From NCBI GenBank assembly GCA_973895155.1, contig OZ316892.1, positions 27,032,001-27,096,000 of the forward strand: DNA of 64,000 nucleotides, written 5' to 3'. Positions 34,322 to 45,720 of this stretch are shown piece by piece. The notes beneath the pieces are model-generated. The model saw nothing but the letters and a program-made list of their open reading frames with translations, was not told where the DNA came from and ran no database searches. A program made the position numbers and the translations under genes. Every line of letters starts with the position of its first letter. The stretch's first letter is position 1. This DNA comes from Marsupella aquatica (Eukaryota > Marchantiophyta).

Positions 34322-35975
34322 ATGCCTGGGAGGTGATGAGGTTTTTTCGTGACGGTTTTTTCCAGCATTCATTGTTGATGGCACATTCAGAGTTTTGTCG
34401 CATGAAACTTGAATGTGTGTGGCTGTGCGGAGAGGTTAGTGAGAGGGCTTTCTAACGGTGGTTAGAACTCGCTGATCGGTATCTGTGGTGCGGAGGAATT
34501 AAAGTTTGCGTCGTTCAGGTTTTATTCGTGTTCGACGGTATTTCGAGAGAGAGACCAGAGTTTGCATTTTTCAACGGTGTGAGCTGTGCGGTGTTCGGGG
34601 GATCGCATATTATAGCTCAAGTTGGAGGTTGAAGCGAGCTGGTCGTTTCGATAGCTGGATTGTTGCCGAGTTGTTACCGAGTGCGACGTGATGAGTGAAG
34701 GAGACGTTCAGGTTTTTTCACAAGCTATGGAGCTTGTTCACATCTGAACCGGGTTTCTCTTTGTGACGTACGACTCGGTGGAAGAAACGCAAAGTGCTAC
34801 GACTCAACGGTTTGATTGCGGTGAGGCAATTATTTTGAGCCCGGGATTGGCACTTGACGCGGAGTGAGTGTGACACGACAAAAAGTTTTTCCCACTGTGG
34901 AGCTTGCAGACCTAACCGGTGAAATTTGGCAACTTTGGACCGTCGGCACTCACCTTTCCTTAGTGTAAAGAGCGGTTTTTTAAGGTGAGAACTCAATTTT
35001 TATTTTGGGGTTATTTTTTTGTTTTTAAGTGGTCTAAGGAGTCTTGTGTGTGTATACACACACACCCGACTCCCTCCCTTACCTTTCCCCCTCTCGGCTC
35101 CCCTCTACTCCCTCTCGCATACGTACGCGCGCGGCCATGAACCCCTGCGCAACGCCGGCCGACGCATTTTCTGCCGCCCGGCTGCTGCCTGACGGCCCCC
35201 TGCCTCGCCCCCCTACGACCCCCGCACCTCCCGTCGGCCTCGCCCCGGCCAGGCCCTCCACACTCGCCCGACGCCCCTCCCGCTGCCTTGGTATCCTGGC
35301 TGCCTGCCTCGCGACTCGCGGCAGCGACTCTATTTTCACCCCGGCCTGGCCCTACGACTGTACGTGGCTGCGTACACAGCCACTCGTAATCTCTTTGTGT
35401 ACCCGCGCCTGGCACGTCTCGCGATGCGGATGCGTGTTTTTTAACACGTATTTTCATTTAGGAGCCTTTAAGCCCCTTTAAGGCCATTTTCTTGTCATTT
35501 TGCTGCCGGTTCTTCTATTGGCTGTCCCAACACCAATGACCCTCCATTTTAACCGCTCCGACAGGGGGAACGGCCCCCTATGAGACCTGCTGGATTGTGC
35601 GAGAATATTCCCAAAAAATAGAGAACTATTTTTTGGCCGTTCAACAAAGATTCCATCCGCCAAACGATAATTTTTTTGGTTTTTTTTTGGCGAGGACGTT
35701 GCTACTAGATTTAGCAACGCGGTGCACTGATCACATCGTGATTCCGACGACGGGTGATACTTGGTAATTTGGTTATTCTCCGAGGTGGTCAAAAGGGGGG
35801 AGTTTCCCAAGGTTTTACACACCCCGACCAAAATTTGAATAACTTTTCCGTCAAATTTTGATTTTGATTTTGGCTTTCAGTATTGGACTCCTAGCTTCGT
35901 GGGCTACGCGGCTGTGTTGAGTTTTGAGTTTTATGAGAAGTTTTGAAAAAAGACATTTTTTTGTGATTGTTTCAT
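34322..35975 (+). other. copia leader with GC-rich island
   Basis: A 1.65-kb untranslated leader. It contains a 20-bp perfect palindrome of alternating TG/CA (35045-35064) and a strongly C-rich segment (about 35065-35380), open in several frames on both strands because of its composition. I see no conserved protein. It could fold into packaging or translation-control structures. Confidence 0.55.
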
Positions 35976-38035
35976 ATGAGTGATTCGAAGGATACTGGAA
36001 GAATTGGCATCGGTGGAGCTTCAGGATTGCGACGATCAGACAGAGAGTTTGAGGAGGAGCTGCTACCGTTTGAGGAGGAACTTGTGACACCGGTACGATC
36101 ACCGGTGCGACGTGCAGTGGAGGAAGCTATGTTACTACCAGAGCTGTCGGTAGTTGGGAAGAAGAGGGAGATGGCTAGATTTGGAGGAGTGAAGTTTGAG
36201 GTGGAGAAGTACGATGGTCGTACTGATTACTTGTTGTGGGAGAAGCAAGTGAAGGGTGTTCTTAGGGCCATGGGCTTAGCTCATCTACTTTCTTCGCGAG
36301 AGCAGTATGATGGAGAGGAGGAGATCTTAGAGAAGCAGTGGAGACAGGAGCAGGTGATTGTTGTTAATGCAGTGATGCTTTATCTGAAGCCACACATCAT
36401 CAAGCAGCTGGATGATTATGCAGATTGCGCGTCACTGTTCAAGGCTCTAAGAGAGAAGTACTACCGGGAAGATGCGTCAGACCGGTTGTACAAGAAGTCT
36501 CTCTTGATGAGCCTCAGGCTCAAGAAAGGAAGCAAGATGCAGGATCACCTAGATGAATTTGATAGTCTAGCAAATCTGTCAAACCTGGGAAAAAGAGTTG
36601 AAGATGAGGATAAGGCCTTGCTTCTGCTAAGCTCCTTACCGTCGTCATATCAGGGCTTGAAACAGGTGCTCTTGTACATAGATCTGAAGTCCATTTTGTA
36701 TAATGAGGTGGTGAGCTCTTTACTGTCTGATGATGTTTAGAAGAAGCTGGGTCAATCACAGATAGCATCTTCTTCTGGCACTGTGCTGAATGTGAATCGT
36801 GAAAAACCAGCGCAACGCACGAATGGGCAGAACAAGTTTAGATCTACATCACGAGGGAGATCTAAATCTAGAGGGAAATCGCAAGAGAGGAAGCCTCTTG
36901 CATGTTGGAGATGTGGCAAGCCTGGCCACATGAAAAGGGATTGTCGAGTAAAGGATCCTATTGCATCAGCTAATGCAGCATCGAGCTCGCATGAGGTAGA
37001 TTTGCTCGATGATGATGACATATTGTGATGCCAAGGTTATGCTCTCAACGTAGTGTCAAATCCAGGTAGTGATGACTGGATTCTAGATAGTGCATGTACT
37101 TTTCACATTTGCTCTAGGAGAGATTTTTTCAGTTATTACACGGATTTCAACGGTTCAGTGTTGATGGGAAATGGAATCCCATGTCAAGTAGTTGGACTTG
37201 GATCTGTAAGATTTCAGATGTTTGATGGTGTTGTGAGAACGTTGAGGAATTGAGACATATTCTCAGCATGATGAAAAATCTCATTTCACTTGGAGTTTTA
37301 GAAGCAAATGGCCATCAGTGGAGTTCTGCTAATGGTGTCCTTCAAGTTTCAACTGGTACTAAAGTTGTATTGAAGGGAAAGAGCCATAACAATCTATACG
37401 TTTTGGAGGGCAATGTAGTCTGTGATGAAGCCAATGTAACCTTATCTCATGAGGAGACGGCCCGGTTGTGGCACTTCTGTATGGGCCACATGAGTGAAAA
37501 AAATTTGGTTATTCTTCAGAAGAAAGGATTATTTTCTAATTTGCAATCTTGTAAGTTGGAATTTTGTGAGCACTGTGTGTTTGGGAAGCAGCACAAGAAA
37601 CCTTTGGAGTTGGAACTCACACCAGCAAGGAGGTACTTGAGTATGTACATAGTGATGTATGGGGTCCAGCCCCTACTCCCTCACATTCTGGACGGTTATA
37701 CTATATCACGTTCATAGACGATTACTCAAGGTATGTGTGGATATACTTTCTACATAGTAAGTCTGATGTTTTTGCCACTTTTAAGGAGTGGAAAGCCCAA
37801 GTTGAGAATCAGACTAGTAATAAGGTGAGATATCTACGATCAGATAACGGCGGTGATACAATTCCGGGGAATTTGGAATGTATTGTAAGGAGTAGGGGAT
37901 TACCCGCCATCTCACAACAAGTTATACTCCTCAGCAAAATAGTGTTTCTGAGAGACTCAACCGAATACTATTGGACCGCTCGAGGAGTATATTGAGTCAA
38001 TCATGCTTACCACATGAGTTTTGGGCTGAAGCTGT
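35976..38035 (+). pseudogene. copia Gag-Pol, truncated
   Basis: The ATG at 35976 starts a Gag with the copia capsid pattern (FEVEKYDGRTDYLLWEKQVK; LRLKKGSKMQDHLDEFDSLA) and a CWRCGKPGHMKRDC knuckle at about 36902-36944. The protease active site is WILDSACTFHICSRRDFF (about 37080-37130). The pre-integrase zinc motif includes LWHFCMGHMSEKN and CEHCVFGKQHKK. Integrase begins with YVWIYFLHSKSDVFATFKEW and LRSDNGG. TAG at 36738 and TGA at 37026 are in frame with homologous sequence on both sides. Frameshifts lie near 37249, 37637 and after 37850. RT and RNase H are absent because the gypsy array interrupts integrase at 38035. Confidence 0.87.
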
Positions 38036-41000
38036 TGTGATGCCTAGACAGGAATCACTCGGCCGGTTAAGTGGGTAAAGCAGGAAGGCACCCTAGGAAC
38101 ACCTTAGTATAGTGACAAAACTAGGAAAATATAAACAATTAGGGGCAACCATGGAACCCGGGCCGAGGCCGGAGGTAAGGCTAAGGGTGAAAACCCAATT
38201 AGGGTTAGGGCGCGTTAAGCGTCGGCGGCTAGGAAGGATCAACGGGAAGAAGGACCGGCAGAGGAGAGGGGTAAGGAGCGCTTGCAGGAGATGGTGGCTC
38301 ATTTGCGAGCACGAACTAGGCAGACGACTACGGGAGGCCAACTACTGTCAGCTGCTTAGGCAAGCACTCGGGGAGAGAATAGAGATACCGACGATCGACC
38401 TAAGGAGGGTATGAGCAACGTCAATCAAGCGGCACATTTCTGGGGATGCCTGTTCGAACGGGCAACTGAGTACATCAAGACTTACGAGGACGAGGAGTCA
38501 GAAAGGGCAGCTCGAGAACGGCAGGAGCTCGCTCGATTGTGGGAGCTGCAGAAGACGGCTTTCTTAGGAGGCGAACTCATCAAGGACGAGTTCCTGTGGA
38601 CGCCTACTTCCAATCAACTCGACGATCTTCTGTTTTGCAAAGACAGCGTCGTCGGCATCCGAGAGGCCATCAAGAACTGCAACGACATACATTGGGAATT
38701 AAAGGGTAGCACAGAAAGGTGGACCCAGGCAACGGTGCTAGGAGAAACCTCCACGGCAGCAGAGATGAAGAGGAAGGGAGCCGTCAACGATGAAGCCACC
38801 CCGGCAAAAAGAACGAGGTCGGCGGCACCAAAGAAGCCAGCCGAGCAGCAGAGCAGGAGGCAGGGAGAAGCCGAAGAGGAGGAGGTCGATCCCATCAAGG
38901 CCATTCCAACCAGGGATGACACCTGGAAGGGCTGGGCGGCAACCCTACCGGTGGAGGTGCAACTACATTTTGCACGGGAGGAGGATGCATGCTTTACGGC
39001 CATGCAGACCAAGAAGTACCAAGGCTTCATGGCCGGATCCGGCTTGGAGGCCTTTGTAAGATTACCATGGCTGAAGCCGGAGGTACCGGAGTCAGACCTA
39101 TTAGAATTCGTGGGGTCATGGGAACCCGAGACCAATTGCACGAGGATATATGGGAAGGATTTCTATCTTACTCCCAAGGCAATAAGACCAAAGTTGATAC
39201 CAGGAAGACCTTGCCTGACAAGGAGTTCCGGTCGTTCCCCGGGCCATCAACAAAGAATGGCTTCTTCCGGAACACCTGCACCAACCCGCACATAGGAGAG
39301 ATGATCGACTTCTTGCGGGTGACCATGCATTGTAACTTGCCGAGGGCAGAGATCGGCAAGGCACAGGTCTATCTGGCAGAAAGGCCAGACCCAAGCCGGG
39401 ACTACAACGGGTACCTCCTCAACCAATTGAAGAAGATCTTAAAGGAGGAGCAGCAGGTAATTGGCATGGGGAGCGTGTCGCGGCTTGGCTATCACATGCC
39501 GCTGTTGTGCCGGTATGCCAGAGGTCAGACTTTTGCCCCGGTACTTCCCCTGCAGGTAAGGGCACCCGAGGAAGCTCCAACGTCGAGGCCGTTGGCTGAG
39601 AAGCCTCAACCACCTGTTAGTCCTACGATCGAGCAGGTGTTTAGGCCCAGGAAGGAAGACTTGCCGATGCAGCAACCAGGCATGCAGAGTCTGCTGAAAC
39701 TACTGGAGAAAGAAAAGAAATCGGCATCGGCAACAACAACGGCAACGGCAACAATGCAGGACACTACTACAGAGGTAGGCCTACACCGGCTCACAAGAGA
39801 AAACCCCTTTGCTGGAGACAAGGAGAGAATCAGACCGGAATCCAAGCCAGGTGTTCGAATGTACGTGGGAACCTCAAGCTCTGAATCTGAGGCAGAATTG
39901 CCTGAAGCTCCTACCGACGAAGAGGAGAGGGAGAAGCCGGACGTCCAAGAGGTAGAGGAGGCAGTGGAGGACTGCAGCCATGATAATTCCGACTATGGGT
40001 CGGACCATCACGTTCCAGGAGTAAGGACCTGTGGCCGGTTTGTCCCCACACTTCCAAGGGTAGTGCGAGGGGACCCCAACCAGCAGAGTAGCCCTGAGTC
40101 TCCCCCACCAGATGTTGCTCCCCCGAGCTTCGACGGCATAAAACAGACGGTGCAGGAATTTCAGGAGCGAATCAAGCAGGAGGAAGAGGCCGCCCTGGCT
40201 AAGGAAAAGGATTTACCAGGAGGAGATTGGCCGGAGGACATCAGGCGGCTAGCCGAAAAAGGAAGCAAACCTCTAGCCACGATTGAAGAGATCCGCAGGA
40301 CGGCTTGGGAGCAAAGGCCACGATGGGCGATGCCGATCACTTCTACTTACTCCACCTACGCTAAGAATAGAGCCATGGAGTATGGTGAGATGTGTGGGGA
40401 ACTTGCGCTCGGCATCTTTGGAGAGGAGTTGGAGGTAGGACCCTTTTTCCATAGGGAGCAGTTGGAGAAGCACCAATTAGAAGAAGCGGTGGCTTTAGAG
40501 AGAAGCAAGAAGGACGAGGTCATTCGGCAGCTTAGGAGGATGGAAGCCGAGATTGAAGATCTAAGGGCGGCCAAGAAAGCCCAAGATGAACTGCGGATTA
40601 AACGACATGAGCTGAACATCATGCAGGGGCAGTTGGACACCGCGCAGGCTGAAAATCAGAATATCAAGGATAAACTGACTCAGACGCAGGAAGAGTTGGC
40701 CGACACGATCAAAGAGAGGGAGAAGTGGAAGCAAGAGCTGAAGAATACAGAGGAGGCCCACATAACAGCCAACAGCCGGGCCATGGCGGAGACCCAAAGA
40801 AAGGAATGGGCGTTGAAAGGGGAGCTCGAGAAAATCCGCGGAGCCCTTGAGCAGAAGGAGGTCGAGTTAGGGAAATCCTAGCAAGGGATTATGGCGCTGC
40901 AGCAGGAGCTTGCGTCCGTGACGGCCAGCTTCAAGGCCGACCAAAGGGAGAAGGACGAGATGCTCGAACAGACTTACGCCAAGATGAACCAGATGGAGTC

Positions 41001-42657
41001 TGTCATCATTGCAGAGCTCGACAAGGAGCTAAGAGCAACCCAGGAGGAGAGGGCTACCTTGAAGAAGGAATTGGAGGAAGCCCACAGGGAGCAGGAGGAG
41101 GCCAAAAACGAGCTGGAGGGGGCACGTAAGGACCTGGATGAAACCCAAGAGGAGTTGGAGGAAATCACGAGGAAGATGGAGAACCTACAGCGGCGGGCCG
41201 ACAACCAAACAGAGCGGCTGAAGAAACAAGCCGCAGTATTTAAATGCTTAGCTGCAGTAGGTCCATCTCCCGTTGGGACAAACCAGTTACCAGGGGTGGT
41301 AATTGCCGAAGGACAAGCCGCGTCAACTGCACCAGTGCCGGAAGTAAGTGGGAAGGGGAAGGGACCAGCTGCCGAGCCACCAACGAAGAAGAAGCGGAAA
41401 CCTTCAGGGTCAAGGAGTAATACGACTTCACAGGCCGTGGTGATCAAGGAGGTAGACCCAGCACCGACCCCAGACAGGGTCACGGCTAGGGATCCAACTA
41501 CCCTAGGGGAAGGGGAGGCCGAAGCCGAGGGAGTGGCTGAAGCCGAAGCCGAGGGAGTGACTGAGGCCGAAGCCGTGGGTATTGCCGAGGCCGGTGTCGA
41601 GACTGAAGCCGAAGGTGGACCCAGTCAGGCCGATGGAGAGTTGACTCAGTCAAGGGCAGGTAATCTGTCAGAGAATGAACCTACGGCAGTGGCTGAGGAG
41701 GAAGCGTTGGGGGCGTCCATTAAGGATCCACCACCGGTGTCGTGACGGTGCAAGGGCGCCGTTCCTTTTAGGGAGGGCGGACGTGGAGGGAGGAGGCGTG
41801 AGTGGGCAGGGCGGGCGCGGATCTCCACGTTTAGGATTAGGATCAGAACCAGGAGCGGCTCTGACACTTAGCTTAGTGGGATTGCGGTCCCATTGGTAGG
41901 AGCAACACTTGTGCTCCTGCCTTGCTGTACATAGGTAGATTCGGGCAAGTAGATTACTGTTAAGTAGATTAGGCTTACGCTGCAAAGAATGGCGGATCCA
42001 CTACCAGGATAAGTACCTGGGCAGCGGGGAGCTCAGGGCCTCTTCTTTAGCAAGTTTTTAGTTTGCACCAGCCGGGCTGGGATCAAGTAGTACGAGAAGC
42101 TCTCGGTTAGTCATACAGTGACCCTTGTGTATATTCATGTTTCCTCATGCCTAAGAGCTGAATAGAGTTGGCCTCACGGCTTAGTTCGCAGAACTTGTGT
42201 ATGAGATGTACTATTTGTATGGCAAGTGCATGGTATGACTCAGTCAGAATGAGTCATTTTGCTATTTGTGTGTCGCATTAACTTGTGTGAAGAGTGCCCA
42301 CATCAACAGAAGGAAGGAAAGTAAGCAGGGGAGTGAGAGTTGGATGTGTCGAGCTGAGAGAGGTCTTAGCGGCTTAACCAAGCCTATTGGGGATCATTCC
42401 GGCGGCGGAATCCAAACATACCTAACAAGAAGACAGGGGAAGACAGGGGAAGGCCTATATTAGGCCGGCTACGTATCTCATGACCCGATGAAGGATCTGT
42501 CCAGTATATGTGTGTAAAATGTTAATAGTAGTAGTAGAAGGTTAGCAGCGTCCCATGCCGCTAAGCCGCGGAAATGGCCTCGCCAAGCACGAAACCTGCG
42601 GGAATCGGCTTGAGCTGGGGGGTTTCTTGGGTTTAGGGAGCCATGGGACGCACCACA
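38036..42657 (+). repeat. gypsy LTR 1
   Basis: 4,622 bp, TGTGATGCC to CACCACA. It carries the coding frame starting at ATG 38151 and a 3' part of about 900 bp without a coding frame. A 2-bp GA insertion near 38386 distinguishes it from LTRs 2 and 3. It is the outer left LTR, inserted in a copia integrase. Confidence 0.93.
38151..41745 (+). pseudogene. LTR-encoded coiled-coil protein, LTR 1 copy
   Basis: Same product as in the solo LTR, but broken. A 2-bp insertion near 38386 shifts the frame after codon 79. A 31-bp deletion at about 39179, shared with LTRs 2 and 3, removes the VIAEVFGLPIG segment and shifts it again. TAG at 40879-40881 replaces a Tyr codon. It includes the 111-residue segment (REKPDVQEVEEAVEDCSHDN onward) that the solo copy lacks. 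The tail has an imperfect Glu-Ala-Glu repeat (about 41513-41610). Confidence 0.7.
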
Positions 42658-42661
42658 TTTT

Positions 42662-42681
42662 TGGCGCTATGTGGAGGGGGC
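42662..42681 (+). promoter_or_regulatory. gypsy primer-binding site, element 1
   Basis: TGGCGCTATGTGGAGGGGGC lies four bases after the LTR end. TGGCGC starts are common in plant gypsy primer sites. I cannot name the tRNA. Confidence 0.6.
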
Positions 42682-42726
42682 ATTTCTTAAGCCGTGAGAT
42701 ATGAAGTTAGAACGGAAGCGTAGGTA

Positions 42727-45720
42727 ATGACTGACCTTACGCCGAGGGAAGAAAGAGTGATTCAACGGGAGAGAGCTCGACTGCAGCAGCTCGTCGGGTG
42801 GCATGATACACAGCGACTGAGAGGGGCAGAAAGAGCTGGTAGCTCCGAAACTGGAAGTGGCGTCGAAGAAGACATACCAGAAGAAGAGTCGGTAAGGAGA
42901 AGTGAGTCTCCAACCGACATGGGGGACCCAGAGGCACGGCCAGACGAGAGGCCAGGGACCAGATTGAGCCAGCGGTCGTGCATACATTACAAGGCATTTC
43001 ATGGGAGAGGAGATGAGGATCCGGACGAATGGTTGGATGATTTCGAGGGAACCGCTGCAGCAAATGGAGAATCGGCCATCAAGATGCAGATTCTTCCCGG
43101 CCTGTTCAAGGGTGAGGCTAGGCCTTGGTACAGAGCATTAGATGTGGAAGATCAAGCCATCTGGGATATCTTCAAAACACTCTTTGTTAAGGAGTTTCGA
43201 CCCATTGGAACTTCAGAACTAGCAGTGCTGAAGTTGGGACAACTTCGGTTCAAGGAGAACAAATCCTTCAGGAAGTTCTTGCAACGCTTTCAGAAACTGG
43301 TAAGACGTACAAAGACCAATGCATCTGAAGGTATGCAACTTCAATGGTTGGTGAATGCTTTGCCACAGAAGATGAGTTTTGCAATTAGGAAGGAGAACCC
43401 GGAGACTTTAGCCGAAGCAATTAAGGATATTCAATTATACATTAATGCAGATATCACAAGCCGGAAGAAACAGCTTAAGTCTGAGAGTTCCTCATCAGAG
43501 GAGGGATCACCCCATAAGAAAAAAGATAAGAAGAAGAAACATCCCAAGAAGTCTAGAAGTGATAAGTCAAGCTCGGATAGTGGGAGTAGCAAGAGTGAGT
43601 CATCTTCTAGTTCTGAAGAAGAAAAAACTAGGAAAAGGAAGGGCAGAAGGAGAGGGAAGACGAAAGTCAAGATGGAGGCTAAGCCACCAGATAACATCGT
43701 AGCCCTTACCGAGCAACTTAAGGCTATCATTGCAGAGGTAAAACCAAAGAAGAAGGTAGTACAGGAGGATAGCTCTGTATGGTGTGCCTTATGTTATAAA
43801 ACCGGACACCATAAAGATGCGTGTCCTAAGCTTAATACTAATCATGTTCGGCATGTGGCCGAGATCAGACCATGTCAGGGAGAAGTAGAGTACTTTTTAG
43901 GAGATGCCGCTGATAGTGTTTTCGGCATCAGTGAGACTGGAGCACGAGACCTATCCAACAGACCTGCATCTCTGTGGTCAGGGTTAAGGAACAATCCAGG
44001 AGAGATGTATCCTCGGATTATTCAGAACCCGTCAGTACCTCCTAGGCCGAATGTGCAAAGATTTGCGGCATGCTATAATTGTGGTCAACCTGGCCATTTT
44101 GCTAGAGAATGCCCGAATGCACGCAAACAGGGTGATGGACAACCAGCTCAGCTGTGTATGGGATGCCGACAGGAAGGTCATATGCTAGGGCAATATCCTA
44201 CTTGGTTGGCAGGCCTGGCCGCAAATCATAAGCTTTTGCCGATCAAGATCTTACCGCCAGGTACTACCCCCAGAGGAGTTCAAATCAACCACATCGAACT
44301 AGGATGGCAAGAGGATGCCGAGGCAGAGTTCGTACCATCTGATGATGAGGCCGAAGCCCTATCAACCTTCTCAGAGGAGGATTTAGATCATGATTGCTAC
44401 CGGGTCTCTACTCGATCTACCAGAAGGAAGGAAAGGTGGGATGGGCTGGCCAAAAATAAAGGGAAGGTTACGGAGGAAAGGATCGACTCTTCGTCAACAT
44501 CAACAGAAGGAGAAGGGAGGGCTCCGGCAATACAGGTAAGCCATGAGCCCACCAGTGAAACCAATCCTTCACAAGATAGCGACTTCAATCGAGATCATCC
44601 TAAGTTGTTCTACCCCTCTGTTACGGCTAGTGTTAAGGAACAACTAAGAGAATTAGAAACCCTGGAGAATACCGAAGCCATTGCCAAGGATGTAAAACGA
44701 GCAAAAGCATTGTTTGCTTCGGAAGACCCAATAGCTGTGGAGACTAGCGTGGCAAAACTGGCCGAATCCAAGACGGAAACACCACCAGAAGAGAAGCCGA
44801 TTGTTCCCTATGACCTGGCTAAAGATGTACTAGAATCTAGAGTCTCGGCAACAGTAGGTCAACTATTGAAAAATAGCCCGTACTTCCGGAAGCAATTAAG
44901 GAAGGCTATTCTCGGCAAGCCGAGATTACCCAAGGTAGCAACCAGATCCGACGTACTAATGATAGAAGAAGATCAAGGAGCCCCAGCATTACCATTAATG
45001 ATTCAAGGAGAATTATTACTACGGGTACCCATCGATGGAGGATCAGGGGTATGTATTATGATTGATTCAACAGCAAAAGGGTGGGGTCTAACACCGGAGA
45101 TGACTGGAAGAGTGTTGAACATGGCCAATGGATATCAGGTCATTCCGACGGGAGTGTTAACCGGCATCAAGACAGAGATAGGAGGTATCTTCTTTAGCAT
45201 TAACTATGTAGTAATGAAGCCGGTAAATCCTACGTCATTCCGGCTATTGATTGGTAGGCCATGGCTGTACCTAGCCGAGGTAATAGAAGATTGGGGTAAA
45301 AAGCAGTTCACTTTCGGGACCCCCTCTATCACGGTATCCTGGGACACTAAGGATGACCGTAGGAAAAGCATAAGGGAAGTAGATGGGTACGATAGTGGAC
45401 TGGAGTCAGCCGATGAAGTACGTTGGTTAGAATGCCTCACTAACCTAACCGAAGAAGGTGTCTTTGGACCAGAGGTACCCCCCAGCAGATTATGGCAAGA
45501 ACCAATGGAAGGTGACTTGGAAGAAGAAGACGAAGAGGTCGAGGACTGCTTTACAATAGAATCCACCTTTTTAGCTGCAATTCCGGAGGAAGTAAAGGAT
45601 GTAGACCAATTGGATGAAACGGCTAAGTGGGGAGCAGTAGCAGGGATAGTGGATTTTCTGCAGGCGTTGTGGCAGAGCCGACGGGGTCCACAACGCCATC
45701 GATCATCGGCAAGGAATTAA
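42727..45720 (+). CDS. gypsy Gag-protease, element 1
   Basis: 997 codons, open throughout. Retrotransposon Gag core lies at about residues 80-245 (YKAFHGRGDEDPDEWLDDFE; PGLFKGEARPWYRAL; NKSFRKFLQRFQKLVRRTK). A Ser/Lys-rich linker follows (about 250-320). Then come three zinc-knuckle-like motifs: CALCYKTGHHKDAC, CYNCGQPGHFAREC, and CMGCRQEGHMLGQY, where the last Cys is Tyr. A retropepsin lies at about residues 755-860, with LLRVPIDGGSGVCIMID (active site DGG instead of DTG/DSG) and LLIGRPWLYLAEV at its end. Gag forms the particle; the protease cuts the polyproteins. It overlaps pol by 94 nt, with pol in the -1 frame. Confidence 0.9.
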   Translation: MTDLTPREERVIQRERARLQQLVGWHDTQRLRGAERAGSSETGSGVEEDIPEEESVRRSESPTDMGDPEARPDERPGTRLSQRSCIHYKAFHGRGDEDPDEWLDDFEGTAAANGESAIKMQILPGLFKGEARPWYRALDVEDQAIWDIFKTLFVKEFRPIGTSELAVLKLGQLRFKENKSFRKFLQRFQKLVRRTKTNASEGMQLQWLVNALPQKMSFAIRKENPETLAEAIKDIQLYINADITSRKKQLKSESSSSEEGSPHKKKDKKKKHPKKSRSDKSSSDSGSSKSESSSSSEEEKTRKRKGRRRGKTKVKMEAKPPDNIVALTEQLKAIIAEVKPKKKVVQEDSSVWCALCYKTGHHKDACPKLNTNHVRHVAEIRPCQGEVEYFLGDAADSVFGISETGARDLSNRPASLWSGLRNNPGEMYPRIIQNPSVPPRPNVQRFAACYNCGQPGHFARECPNARKQGDGQPAQLCMGCRQEGHMLGQYPTWLAGLAANHKLLPIKILPPGTTPRGVQINHIELGWQEDAEAEFVPSDDEAEALSTFSEEDLDHDCYRVSTRSTRRKERWDGLAKNKGKVTEERIDSSSTSTEGEGRAPAIQVSHEPTSETNPSQDSDFNRDHPKLFYPSVTASVKEQLRELETLENTEAIAKDVKRAKALFASEDPIAVETSVAKLAESKTETPPEEKPIVPYDLAKDVLESRVSATVGQLLKNSPYFRKQLRKAILGKPRLPKVATRSDVLMIEEDQGAPALPLMIQGELLLRVPIDGGSGVCIMIDSTAKGWGLTPEMTGRVLNMANGYQVIPTGVLTGIKTEIGGIFFSINYVVMKPVNPTSFRLLIGRPWLYLAEVIEDWGKKQFTFGTPSITVSWDTKDDRRKSIREVDGYDSGLESADEVRWLECLTNLTEEGVFGPEVPPSRLWQEPMEGDLEEEDEEVEDCFTIESTFLAAIPEEVKDVDQLDETAKWGAVAGIVDFLQALWQSRRGPQRHRSSARN

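Larger units (their letters stand above)
33965..38035 (+). mobile_element. Ty1/copia element, 3' part cut off by the gypsy array
   Basis: Left LTR 33965-34307, then PBS, a 1.65-kb leader, gag, protease, GAG-pre-integrase and part of integrase. It is inserted in the Gag region of the methyltransferase retroelement. The left target flank is probably TCAAT (33960-33964). The reading frame is broken by TAG (36738), TGA (37026) and several frameshifts. The integrase stops after FWAEAV-type sequence at 38035, where the gypsy LTR begins. Confidence 0.88.

Noticed and set aside
35044-35457. Overlapping long frames on both strands as host genes
   Set aside because: They arise from GC-rich composition in the copia leader, overlap on opposite strands and show no conserved motif.
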